Assembly: GCA_027604185.1 (NCBI GenBank)
Contig: JADGKB010000011.1
Span: 165,246 to 229,245 of the forward strand
Origin: Boothiomyces macroporosus
Taxonomy: Eukaryota; Chytridiomycota; Chytridiomycetes; Rhizophydiales; Terramycetaceae
Length of the DNA: 64,000 nucleotides
Direction: 5' to 3'
In this document: in pieces, positions 44,328 through 54,942 of the stretch
Numbering within the stretch: position 1 is the first letter of the stretch
Layout: each line of letters begins with the position of its first letter
Notes under the pieces: model-generated
Told to the model about the DNA's origin: nothing
Database searches by the model: none
Seen by the model: only the letters and a program-made list of their open reading frames with translations
Translations under genes and position numbers: made by a program

Positions 44328-47300
44328 TTATTTGGCCCATGCATTGATATAATCAAGAAAATCAGGTATTGTATGATCTTGCACAGTAACATTCTTTTCC
44401 TCCTCTTTTACATCTTGTGCAGCGGTGGCCTATAATTAATTATCAATTACACTTCGCCTTTTTTCCATACCGTCAAAAATTACATCTTGGTAATATTCTA
44501 AATTGTGGTGTAAAATTGATTCTCTGATACCCCTAGTATCAAGCCATGCCATTAGTTGTTCAATCTAGATTAGTGTTGGATTACTTGGGCTGGTTCAGAA
44601 TAGTAACCCCATTGTCCATCTAATAAACCAGTTCGGAGCTCTGATTGATGGTAATATAGTCCAGGGTTCAACTTTTCATCAGTTTCTGATCCAAAGAACT
44701 CTTCCACAAACAAGTACCCAGTAGAATATTCGTGCAATATTTCAGGATCGGCAGGCATATTACCTCGGTCTGACACTGGGAATTTAGTCACCGCATCCAA
44801 CGATACCATACCGTACCCGCCATCAAACCACCAGTATCTATTACAGAATCGATCTCTTCCTAAAGGCTTTGAGCGAATGATTGCTTGTGTCGCTCGCAGT
44901 TCAAATTCAATGATTTCTTCTCTTCGGCAATACATGCGATCTTTTTCTTCCATTTCCTCTTGTTGCTGAATTAATCTAGAATTACTTTTTTCAATTTTTG
45001 CTGCTCATCCGTCAGTTCGATCTCTTGCGCTTGCTCCACCTTCTTTTCTTTTTCGACTTTCATCTTTCTTCTGATTCTTGCACTTCTTATTGGATTTCTA
45101 GATTAAAAATAACTACAGTTCGTTATCAGAGTCATTATTGTCACTATTATTTTCAATTTCATCAGTTTCTACATGAGGAGCTTCAACGTTTCCGTTCTCT
45201 GCAAGCTGAGGATTTGCTTTAATGAATTCTGCAAGTGCTGCAGCATTTTGTTTCCTTGTACGAACTAATTCTCTTTGTTCCTTCTTTAATTCTGTGATTT
45301 TTTCAAATGCTTCGTCACGATATACACGAATTTGATCACAATCAGGAACTAATTCATCCACCAGGAATGCCAGGATTTCAATTTTTTCATCTGCGTTCAA
45401 AGTCAAAAAGCCTAGCTCCGTTTTTGTGCATAATTCTTCAAAGCCTAACTGGGCCATTTTCTTTTTAGACTTTGGGGGAGCTTTTGTCTTTGGTGTTCCC
45501 TTTTTCTTGCTCTTTGGTGTTTTGCTTGGAGTTCTTTTTTCTGGCTGGGATCTTGTGGACCTTGTTGATCGATTAGATTTAGGTGCCTTTTCAGGCTCCC
45601 ATTCTTCTTCTTCATCATCAGACAACTCGATAGTCTTTCTTTTCTTTGGGGTTTTTTGCACTTTGCTAGTATCTTCTTCTTCTTCTGCCAATTCATCCAC
45701 TTCCTCTTCGTTGGTGGTGCCAGACATTTCGGCATCAACAGGAGTGTCAACATCCATACTTTCTTCGGGTTCAATTGGCTTTTCAGTTTTTGGGCTGAGT
45801 AACTTTAGCAAAATTTGCCATTTTGTGTTTGGAACTTTAGACTTGAAGCAATCTTTTACAAATCCGAAAAGGGCAACTGACCAAGCCTTTAAATTTTCAG
45901 CTGAAGAATAGTTGATGATAAATTTGGAGCCTTTCTTTGGCTTTTTTGCCGGAACTCCCCATTGGCCTGCCCTCCATTTGAACCATTGATCTACTCCAAC
46001 CTTTTCAGAGTCATTAAAGCTTTTGTAATGAGTATTCAATAATGTAATTAATTCATTCTCGGAAGCATCGTCTGAATATTTACCTTCTTCGTTCAACTCT
46101 GGAACTCCATAAAATAGAGGGTTGGTATTATTCACATAGTCGTATTTTGAATGATATTCACCACACGCAACATGCAGCAAACTAGCAAAAACTTCGCAAA
46201 TCAAGTCGCATGGAGGATCTAGCTCATTGTATGACAGTGCCGCGATAAAATCGTGGAATTTAAATGGGTACACACGTAAAGGCTTTCCATATACAGTAAT
46301 GAAAGTGTAGACCCTAATCAAATTAAATGCGTTATCCGGTGATACTCCTCCAAAGTCGATGCCAAGTTTTGGTCTTTCAGGAGGTGGATTATCAAGTTTC
46401 TTTGCATATTGCGGGTCAAATAACTCAGTATCTTCAATTGGTGAATTATACACTAGTCTTAATACAATATTACAGTCCATAGGTCTTCTTTTCCCTCTTT
46501 TTCCCAACTCGTCATCATACTTTTGCTTGATGCCAAAGTTCTCTGGCGGTTCGCTTGGCAGCCCGTACTTTATAACAAGAGATGGCTACATTAGCAATAA
46601 ATACCTTTACATGCCATGGACTTCCAACCCATTTATCTTTGGTTGCAACTTCCTTGACATACTTTTTGAAAGTTTGTTTTGAGAGCTGCTGCCTTCCTCT
46701 TCGCATTTGACCTGGCAATACAATGTATTCTTTAGATGGTGCGCTGCATAGTTGAATTCGATAGTGGTGAGGATCATCAGGGACCCGGCTATTGTCTTCA
46801 CGAGCTTCCCTTGCTTCTCTTTGCATTTGGCGCTTATCACCTACTTTTTTTTCCAAAGTAACAGGTACACTTTGATCTAATTTTTCCAGGATTATTGCCT
46901 TTTCAACCGATCTTTCAGCTCCGGCAGTTGGAACATCAATGTAAACATATTCATTTACAAACCGGGTGCCACGGAAATAATCATAGATATGGTCCACCAG
47001 GTCATTTAGAGAGAGACGATCTATATTAAATAATTAGTAGTACTGAAATGGATGAGTTCCAAAGTAGGCTTGATCCAAACTGGAGGAAATTTAGCATCCA
47101 GTTTCGCCGTTGTTTTTCTCTCTGATTCCAGAGCTGCTTTGTAGGTAAGGTTCTGCTTGTTTGTCATTTCGCAGGTCCATATTTTTTGTCTATAAAGTAC
47201 AATGCGGTCGTAATATTCCCTAAGGTTACATATGGTTACTGGTAACTTGTAAAGATTTCGCCAGTATAAGGGATATAAAACACTTTGTCGTCTTCTAGCG

Positions 47301-47364
47301 CTTTAAGCGCTTCCTCTGAAGGTAATTCTGCTAGGGAATAGGCTGGATTGTTGCAAATGGGCAT
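44328..47364 (-). CDS. ITC1: ITC1/ACF1-type ISWI chromatin remodelling subunit (WAC-DDT-WHIM)
   Basis: Predicted 964-residue accessory subunit of an ISWI remodeller. A WAC domain lies at the N terminus (FYIPYTGEIFTSYQEYYDR, IWTCEMTNKQNLTYKAALES). A DDT domain follows (about 320-385: NLIRVYTFITVYGKPL) and WHIM motifs (GFEELCTKTELGFL; GRDRFCNRYWWFDGG). Long acidic and Lys-rich linkers are present. Seven introns: 47220..47239, 47021..47043, 46586..46604, 45098..45116, 44966..44985, 44565..44584 and 44430..44450. No bromodomain or PHD finger is seen, as in yeast Itc1. The stop is convergent with MCR1. Confidence 0.9.
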
Positions 47365-47411
47365 CCCACACGAACGTGATTGAAAGAAAAAAATGGTTCG
47401 ATTCGCATTTA

Positions 47412-48417
47412 TTACAGCATTTCAATATCATTATTTAATAGACAAATGGCATCCTCCAGCAATTCTTCCGGAACAAATCCCTCACCAGTCATCTTAAATT
47501 TTTCATCCAGCTTGTGTCAAACAATATTTTACCTTTACTACTTGTTCAAGACATTCCTTTGCATCCAGTTTCAAAATCTCGTTATCAGGCTCCAACTCTG
47601 ACATCTTGAGGTAGCAAAAGCCAAATAAATACCAAGATTCTGGGTCTTGGTCGTTTTCAGCTTGACAGGTTTCTAGAGCTGCCAATGCTCTTTCGAATAA
47701 ACCAACTTCCATTAAAAATTTCGATAGCGCTATACGCGACGGATAAATAGGCCAAGATGGATCGACAGCAGTAACTTTATCCTCTTCAGGTTCTTTATAC
47801 CAGAGATCCATACTCTGTTCAAGGAATTGTTTGGCCTCTTCATCCCTACATTGGGACAGCCTCACCGATGCAAGTGTGGAGTAACATTCAGGGTTCTTTG
47901 GATCATTTTGAACAGCGTTTTTCATGTATTCCTCACACTTTGACTCTGCCTCTGGTTCATCACTTTGTTACTAATAATTACCATAAATCTGTCATGTATA
48001 TTTCCGTAAGTGCAATTAATGCGGTAGAATACTGTCTAGAATATATATCCTGGTATTAATTGAAGGTACTTTCTCCTGTACTGTCTTTAGGAATTCTCCC
48101 AGCAGACCAACTCCTTTTTCATAGTAATTCACAGACTCTTGCCCAGTATGCAATTGCCCCAATTGCAAATAAGCTTCGAAATTCTCTTGGATATCAATTG
48201 CTTTTTTCAACCAATCGACTGCTAAATGAACAGCGCTTGGCTCAGTATCTTCCAGCTGTAAAGTGTCCACCAGCAATGTACCGATTTGGGTAGCAATTTC
48301 GCCTCGCTGTTCTATCTGAAAAGCCCGCTCTAGGAATTTGATTGCTAATCGAGGTTGAAAAGAGTCCTGCGCTTTTTCCGCTTGCTCTAATAATTTGTCA
48401 ATTGGATAGTCTTCCAT
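47412..48417 (-). CDS. ACL4: ACL4-like TPR chaperone of ribosomal protein uL4
   Basis: Predicted 314-residue TPR protein. The block ALTEIYMTDLCDEPEAE matches ACL4, the dedicated chaperone that protects newly made uL4 (RPL4). Helical TPR-like repeats run through the length. Three introns: 48050..48069, 47963..47981 and 47511..47532; the second splits TDLC|DEPEAE. It sits 47 bp upstream of the ITC1 start in the same orientation. Confidence 0.85.
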
Positions 48418-48448
48418 GAAAAAAAAATAAAAATTAAAAAAATGATAT

Positions 48449-49072
48449 TTAATGAAGCTTTGCAGCAGCGTTCTTTTCTTTAATCTTCTGGTTATTGTAC
48501 TTTAACAAGATATTTTCAACATTCTCAAAATCAATTCCTGATTTTTCTGGTTCTTCAATTGCCCAATAAATTGGCTCTGTATTACCTTCCAATTCTGTAG
48601 GCGGTTCTTGTAATACAGTTATTTTGGTAACCATTGGCGAAAATATTGGGATTTTCATCTGCACTCCTGTGCCCATCACAACAGAACGTAAGGTGATATT
48701 TGATGCCAATCCTTTACGCTTTACTTCCATCAATACGCCAGCAAATGATCTGCTTTGTGGGGACAATCTGGATGATACTTGTTCAACCAATAGAATCGCT
48801 CCTGGTTTTACTGTTTTTTCAGATAAAAACATTCTAGTTCTTCCATCAACATCATATCTAAGCTGGTTTTCATAATCGATTGACCGCATTAGGGTTTGCG
48901 GTTCTTTTCTGTATCTTGGATGTGGAGGTAAATTCAATTCCTGCGGACTGATTCCTTTCACATTTGGCAATTTGTCAAGCGGCTTTCTAGGGATGAAATA
49001 TCCTAGCGGCTCTAGTTTCTCTGCTACTGCTGCTTGTGGTTTCGCTGCGTATAACCTCTTGAATATCCTCAT
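48449..49072 (-). CDS. Mitochondrial ribosomal protein bL19m
   Basis: Predicted 207-residue intronless protein of the mitochondrial large ribosomal subunit. A basic leader (MRIFKRLYAAKPQ) precedes the bL19 fold: VKPGAILLVEQVS, SFAGVLMEVKRKG, SNITLRSVVMGTGVQMKIP, and the C-terminal FSPMVTKITVL. It lies between ACL4 and the RasGEF on the same strand, 31 bp and 77 bp away. The related yeast protein is IMG1. Confidence 0.9.
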   Translation of the reverse strand: MRIFKRLYAAKPQAAVAEKLEPLGYFIPRKPLDKLPNVKGISPQELNLPPHPRYRKEPQTLMRSIDYENQLRYDVDGRTRMFLSEKTVKPGAILLVEQVSSRLSPQSRSFAGVLMEVKRKGLASNITLRSVVMGTGVQMKIPIFSPMVTKITVLQEPPTELEGNTEPIYWAIEEPEKSGIDFENVENILLKYNNQKIKEKNAAAKLH

Positions 49073-49149
49073 GTAAAAAAAAGTGAAAAATGATTTCCCA
49101 AATCAGAAACTAAATTCTTGATTTACAAATGTTTATTAGAATCTGTCTG

Positions 49150-52100
49150 TTATTCTTTGGTTCTAAATTAGAAGAATCTACCTTTTGGGTTCGCATGCAA
49201 AGGACATCTTTTCCAATTCAGATTCGTCGTGATCCGTCATTATTTCAACTCTTAAAAACCCAGTGATTTCTGCAACGGGTTTCAAAGAGTATTCCGTAGT
49301 GTAAATCATAGAGTCTTTTAGAGTATCAGCAATGCGGCATGACTTTGCAAAGTTAACTGAATCCGGATGAGATGGTAGATTATCTGGATATAAATCATTG
49401 ATGTTCGACAAGTCAATCAAATAGACTCCTACAAATGGTATACATGGAGGTGTGCAATTTTTGATTGCGGCCCTATAAGCTTTGAAGTTCTCTTCTGGTG
49501 ACATTAAATTTCTGAGGGCTTTCAAGACATCCAAATACTTTGTGTTTATACTTTCCCAGGACTTATGCAGCCTTGCTATATGCGGGGTATTAAATGCTGC
49601 CAAGATCGCCATCAATCCGTTAAAATTACTGAGTGCTGCACACCTCTAATGTTAGGAAATGTTACATCGGCAACTGCTATAAAGAATCCAAAAGCCCTTG
49701 AACGCTTTTTTACATCGCCAACACCCAATATAGAATATACCACCCAGTTTGTAATATGGTTTGATATATTGATCAACAGCTCTACATGCATTGGTTTTGG
49801 CTCCTCCCATTCCCAAGTTTTAGATAGTAACTCCAAACCAGACATGTCTAGATATATACTGCTTTCCCAAAGGGTAATTTGACGAGCTACTTCCAACGGA
49901 TCCAATTCATATACTTTAAACCTTTTCAAGTTTTTCGGCAAGATTGGCGCTGGTGGTTTGTCTTTGATTTTTAAAGAAGGCGGTTTGAACGCCTGGTATC
50001 CTGATTTCCTTTTTCTTTCAATCAACTTTAGAATTGAAATATGAGATATTGCCAGTATTGATTTGACTTGATTCTCATTGAAGGATTCTATATCGCTTAG
50101 AGTTTGTACATCTTGAGGATTGCCTTCGCAATGAAACTCTATCCAATTCTTTAACACTGTACATACTCTTTGACGAATTGGTTTTTGCTTCAGTCCAAGC
50201 CATTGTTGATGTTCTTCATTCGTCAGGCTGTTCGGTATTGGAAGATTGAATCTTGCAAACAACAAAGGAAACAGCTCTTTGTTTGTAGTAAAAGTTCTGT
50301 ATGACAGTAAAAATGAAGTGTTGAAGTATTCGTCAATATGGCGATGCCCAGTAAGATATTCAACCAATACTTTTAATGTGCCACCCTTTACTTTTCCATC
50401 CTGATTTAAAATCAATTCTTCTGCAGGGTAGTCTGTAGCCAAATACCATGCATCAGCAATATCATTCACAATTTGTCCACTTTTAATTATTGAATAGCGA
50501 TTCCTATCCCCTAATGCTTCAGTGTATTTTTCCAGACTCGCACTTGTAGGTGACTCTGGTCCACTTGCGTTAGACAATCTCGAATTTCGAATTGCAACTG
50601 AAAGTTTTTGAAGGTCAACATTGCTATCAAACCCGATTGATGATCTTCTACTATGCGGTGTTTCCGAACCCTCTGCATAAAGTACTGACGATCGAGTCAA
50701 AAACGATACATCTGATTTAGAATTTCGGTTGCTATGTTCATTAAATGTCCTAGAAGCTGCCTTGTGCAACCCTTTTTGAGCATTCTGTGGGGCTGGCGCA
50801 GAGTAGTTTTCAATATAGGATTTCAAAGTAGCATGCTCCATATTTTCCTTTTCTTCAATCAAGAATTTGGTGCTAATCAGTAAATCTTTTGATGCTTTGT
50901 TGACCAAGTCAATTGCAATCATAATCTTTTCATGTGCCTGCTTTTCGTCTTTCAATCTAGCTGCTGCTTGGGTTGACATTACCAAATCCGTTACACAGTT
51001 CAATAAAGCAAGTCTGTTGACTTTAAAATCAATTGTCAAATCTTCAAATAACGATTCAAGCGGCAGTTCGTCAATAAGCGCCAAGAATGATCCAACTTCT
51101 TTTACTACTTTTCGAATCAATTCAAATATCTCTGTTCTTTGGAAAGTTTCGCCTTCCTTGCCACCGCTTAATTCCCCAATTTGATTAATCAAGTTGAATA
51201 AATTCAAAGTTATTTCTTCTAGACGCTCAACAAGTTCAGCATCAGTTTTAGACTGTCCAATATGATCAGTGTCAAACTGCGCATGCTGCAATTGAACTAA
51301 ATCTTCAGGAGCAAGTTGGTGTATCGATAGCTTTAATTCTGATGCCTCGGTAATAAACAGTTTTACAGCACCAACCAATTCGTGGGCAGACTGGAGAAAA
51401 TCATCTGAAGCATCTGGTGGCGGCCAAACTGTTGAAGACAGTTTGGCAGATAAAATTAATCGAGAAACCCAATTCAAAATCAACGTATGTCCATGTTTCA
51501 GTTTTGGGGATAAATTCAGAGTTTCGCTCGTCGCTGCGGCTGAATCGCAAGCATACAGCATAGTTCTAATCGCTTCTACTGCAGATGAAGTATTGGACAA
51601 GTAGTTTTCTTTTGCCTTCAGCTCGATATCTCGTATCAATATTCGCAGTTTTGCCAGTACGAATGCAAGCATTCCGTCCCATGTAAATTCAGCATTATTG
51701 ATTGCTATATCTCCCTGCGCATCTTTGTTATGTACGTCATCAATTTGCTGATGGATTTCCTGATATTAGAACATGTTACTCTGAGCGACCATTTGGTTTC
51801 ATTCGTCAATATATTGAAATAATAATGCTTTCCATTGGATAAAGACTTGATTCCCCAATGATCCGGCAACTACATTAGTATCATTTACAGTTAGGGTTTC
51901 CTCTATTAACGTATTCTGGGTTTGAATTCCCAATTGATCTGCTGCCTCAGGTTCAGGAATTGGCTGTTCCGGCTCTACTTTGAGTTCTGGGAGAGTGACG
52001 TAGTTGGAAGGAAACCTGAGTTATATTGAATTACCATCCACGTTTACCGTCCAATTCACCCATCCACCATCCAGAAGGTAATCTTGTAATTACTCTGATG

Positions 52101-52180
52101 CTATCGCCTTTCTTGAATGATAGGCTCTGTTGATCTGTTGATTCATAGTCATATATCGCAACCACTTGGATTTCTTTCAT
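49150..52180 (-). CDS. CDC25-type Ras guanine nucleotide exchange factor (SH3-WW-RasGEF)
   Basis: Predicted 977-residue activator of Ras. An SH3 domain comes first (about 4-62: AIYDYESTDQQSLSF, GWWMGELDGKRGWFPSNY), then a WW domain (about 105-125: HYYFNILTNETKW), helical linkers, a RasGEF N domain (GTLKVLVEYLTGH, FLLSYRTFTT) and the catalytic CDC25 domain (DPLEVARQITLWES, CAALSNFNGLMAILAAF). Five introns: 52016..52034, 51828..51846 (GTC start), 51760..51779, 49646..49665 and 49163..49181. The WW block and the CAALSNFN motif appear only after splicing. The start at 52180 is the first ATG of the SH3 frame. Confidence 0.9.
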
Positions 52181-52271
52181 AAACAGAGAACTCTGAGGCG
52201 TAGGAACAATCAAACCAAATGAGGCACCCCAAAAATATAAATGAAAATAAACTAAAAATTCTATATTGATA

Positions 52272-53258
52272 TTAAAAGATTAATCCAACAGTGATGATTC
52301 CAATCACCATCATTAAACCGGCAGTAGCGCTTCTACCCCCTGAAAGTACTGGGTAAACCACTGGCGGGAAAGTAGGACACAACTTGTAGAAAGTAGCATT
52401 GAATTGCAGCAAAGTAGGTGCAAATATCCCAGTTGGTGGAACCAATGGGACTGAGCGGATCATTTGGTCCACTTCATATTGAATGCATGTATTGCACATG
52501 GTCAAAGTTGGATTAGCTGCCATTTGTTGAGAAAAGGCAGTAAATATCTGGGACAATGGAACTCCGGCTGCTTCAAATGTTTGGAGTTGTGATTTGACAC
52601 AGTACTTGTTATCGACAGGATTTGGCATATCATCCTGAGTTTTCGCATTCTTGACACAAATGACGTTTCTTGCGGCTTTTCCAATATTGACTAGAGATTG
52701 AACAGACAAAGTGTTGACATAATTTAGGAATTGCGTTGCCAATGCAGCTTGCTGGGCAGCTCCGGAAGAGCTGGTAGAGGTGCTATCTTTACCAGAGCCT
52801 GATCTTGTTGAATTTGAAGTGCTATTTGTCAAAGCAGCAGCAGAAGTAACTGCAGGAGCAGCTCCGGTTCCGGTTCCAGCACCGGCACCAGTAGGGCTAC
52901 TTGGAATTAACGGGGCTATAAATCCTAAAAGCTCTGTTCCAATAGGTCCTGTAATTGCTGGATCAATCAACACTTCGTCCTTGCAAACAGTCGCAACATC
53001 GTCTTGAATGCTTTGAAGAGCCCCGGTACAAGTCGTACTGCACAGGGTTGGCAAGAAACTGAATGACTTGACAAATAATGCATCCAAAATGTTTGCCGGT
53101 GGGTTATCAAATGTACCTAAATCATATGGGGATAAACAACCAGCTTGGAGTGTGTCCATTCTGGCATTCAATGCAAGCTGACACTGCATTGATAATTTTG
53201 GGTTGAGCATCGAGGTAACATCGAATGCTAGCGCACTTTGAACGAGCAATACCAACAT
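52272..53258 (-). CDS. Ten-cysteine secreted family protein 6 (with Ser/Thr/Ala-rich insert)
   Basis: Predicted 328-residue intronless secreted protein. A signal peptide (MLVLLVQSALAFD) leads to the family's cysteine order: MQCQLALNARMDTLQAGC, LCSTTCTGALQSI, VC, VICVK, YC, MCNTC and LC. It differs from the other five by an inserted Gly/Ala/Ser/Thr-rich region (about 125-175) with NxS/T sites, likely glycosylated. A hydrophobic tail (GLMMVIGIITVGLIF) is consistent with GPI anchoring. A TATA box lies at 53295..53302. It sits 35 kb from the other family members. Confidence 0.75.
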   Translation of the reverse strand: MLVLLVQSALAFDVTSMLNPKLSMQCQLALNARMDTLQAGCLSPYDLGTFDNPPANILDALFVKSFSFLPTLCSTTCTGALQSIQDDVATVCKDEVLIDPAITGPIGTELLGFIAPLIPSSPTGAGAGTGTGAAPAVTSAAALTNSTSNSTRSGSGKDSTSTSSSGAAQQAALATQFLNYVNTLSVQSLVNIGKAARNVICVKNAKTQDDMPNPVDNKYCVKSQLQTFEAAGVPLSQIFTAFSQQMAANPTLTMCNTCIQYEVDQMIRSVPLVPPTGIFAPTLLQFNATFYKLCPTFPPVVYPVLSGGRSATAGLMMVIGIITVGLIF

Positions 53259-53566
53259 TTTTGTTTGTTGGATTTTTGTTTCATTGGAACAACGCTTTTA
53301 TATCATAAGCCACAGAGGCTAGAACGGGGCCCCACAAATCACTTAACTCCCGGTCTCGTGCCTCCCTCTTCAAATGTATCAAAGAAAAATCCTATAGTAG
53401 GATTACATTCCGTATTCTTGCTCGGGGTGTAATATTTTTTGGCCAGAATTTTAATATTTCATTGGGAACAAGCGGGTTTCAAAGGGGCTTCAACTGCCAA
53501 GTGTTTGGGCTTTACTTTTATTACAAGTTGCCTCATTCTTAGGTCAATCGTGTGACATTGCGTTAG
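53259..53566. other. Intergenic with one TATA box
   Basis: This 308-bp stretch lies between the start of ten-cysteine gene 6 and the stop of the GNAT gene, both on the minus strand. It contains the TATA box at 53295..53302; no other gene is recognised. Confidence 0.45.
53295..53302 (-). promoter_or_regulatory. TATA box of ten-cysteine protein 6
   Basis: TATAAAAG on the minus strand ends 36 bp upstream of the ATG at 53258. Confidence 0.6.
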
Positions 53567-54506
53567 TTAATATCGATCAGTTTTCAGGAATACAAACCTG
53601 TCATCTTTGACACACTCCAAGAATTCTATTGTTGAGCTACAAGTCTTGCCGTGAATAATCAAAGGCTGTATTAATTGGACCATGTATCCTTCATCTATCT
53701 GATGGTCCCCTGAAACGTAATCCGACAACAAATACCAGGGGTATGTAATCTCTACCTCTTTCCTTTTGCTGAATTTGAATAGAATTGATTCAAGAATAGC
53801 GAGTTGGTTCCCAGTAGCGTAGAAATCAAGTATTTGAACACGCTCACCATCTTGTTGAAGATAAGCGTACCCTTTATCGTGACCATCTACATGGAGTAAC
53901 TTTGCTTCTTTACGAGCAATTTCCTTTCCCAACCCTCTCCAAAAGCCAAGTTCTCTCTTGAATGACCCAATTGTTGATTTCAAGTACTGCGAATGCATTT
54001 CTTGAAGTTCAGTCACATCTCCAAATTCCAGGTTAATTTCCTTCACATCCAGTTCATTATTAATCTGTAATTTGGTTGATGAAATCTTTAATGGCCACGA
54101 TTGATATCCTTTGGATTGATACAATTTGAATGCATTTCCATGAGCAGTAGTATGCAAAGTAGAAATGGTAAACTTCTGCATGTACTCTAAAGCCAGGTCT
54201 AGTAGTGATTTTGCAAGCCCTTTTCTAGTGTGTTCTGGGTTGGTCGCTATATTAAATTCAAATACCAACATCGCCTACAGCACCAACAGGCACAAATTCG
54301 CCATAGATGGACATCATTCTGGTATAAACTCGAACTGATGATACGATCTTGCCTTGATACAAAGCAACAAAAACCCCATTGATATCTTTATGCGGATCTA
54401 GTTCCCAATGGTCGACAAAGAAGCTTCTCGGGGCTTTAAATACTGAATCCAGATGGTCAAAGAATTCGGGTAGCTGTTCTATTTTCAGAGTACTGAACTG
54501 ATACAT
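53567..54506 (-). CDS. GNAT-family N-acetyltransferase
   Basis: Predicted 306-residue GNAT protein. The N-terminal GNAT domain has VGAVGDVATNPEHTRKGLA, which includes the acetyl-CoA binding R/KxGLA loop. A second, degenerate acetyltransferase-like half follows. One intron, 54247..54265 (19 nt), splits GDV|ATNPEH and must be removed. The substrate is unknown. It is 20 bp downstream of the DUF952 gene on the same strand. Confidence 0.82.
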
Positions 54507-54526
54507 GAAAAAAATTTAAAGCTCTA

Positions 54527-54923
54527 TCAGATTTTAAACTCTCCGTCTTTATTAATAGTCAACACTTGTTCAACATCGCTTAATAAATCAATGGCAGAGT
54601 AGCAATGCGGGAACAATTCCTTGTTCTTTTCCGCTTCTCTTGTCTCTTGTTCCTGGAAATCTTTATTTGGAGATACAGGTGGCTCCCATTTCACAGCTGG
54701 TAAATCCGGGCGAATTAGTAAAACGATGATTTGGGATTCGTTGGAAAAGTATCGATTGGCTACCATATTAGCTTGTTCTTTTGTTGACAAGTGAATAAAT
54801 CTGGTTAAAATATCAGTACCCATCCTGGATATCTAATCCGGAGCCAACCCATTTATACGATTCTTTTTGTATTTTATCTTTTAAACTATCGTATTCTTTT
54901 ACAGTCAAGATTTTGTAAAGCAT
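54527..54923 (-). CDS. DUF952-family protein
   Basis: Predicted 125-residue protein of the DUF952 family (function unknown). The family blocks are visible: MLYKILTVKEYDSL at the N terminus, GSGLDIQDGFIHLSTKEQ, KWEPP and LFPHCYSAIDL. One intron, 54801..54819 (19 nt), splits DG|FIHLST. The start codon is 19 bp from the divergent protease-like gene. Confidence 0.82.
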
Positions 54924-54942
54924 TTCAAAAACTTTTTTCCCA
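54924..54942. promoter_or_regulatory. 19-bp bidirectional intergenic promoter
   Basis: Nineteen bases separate the divergent start codons of the DUF952 gene and the PBSP-like gene, the smallest such gap in the window. No TATA element is visible. Confidence 0.45.

Noticed and set aside
44290..44340. TTCGAATCC resembling a tRNA T loop
   Set aside because: The flanking bases do not pair as a T stem and no acceptor or anticodon arms are present; it lies in the 3' region of MCR1.
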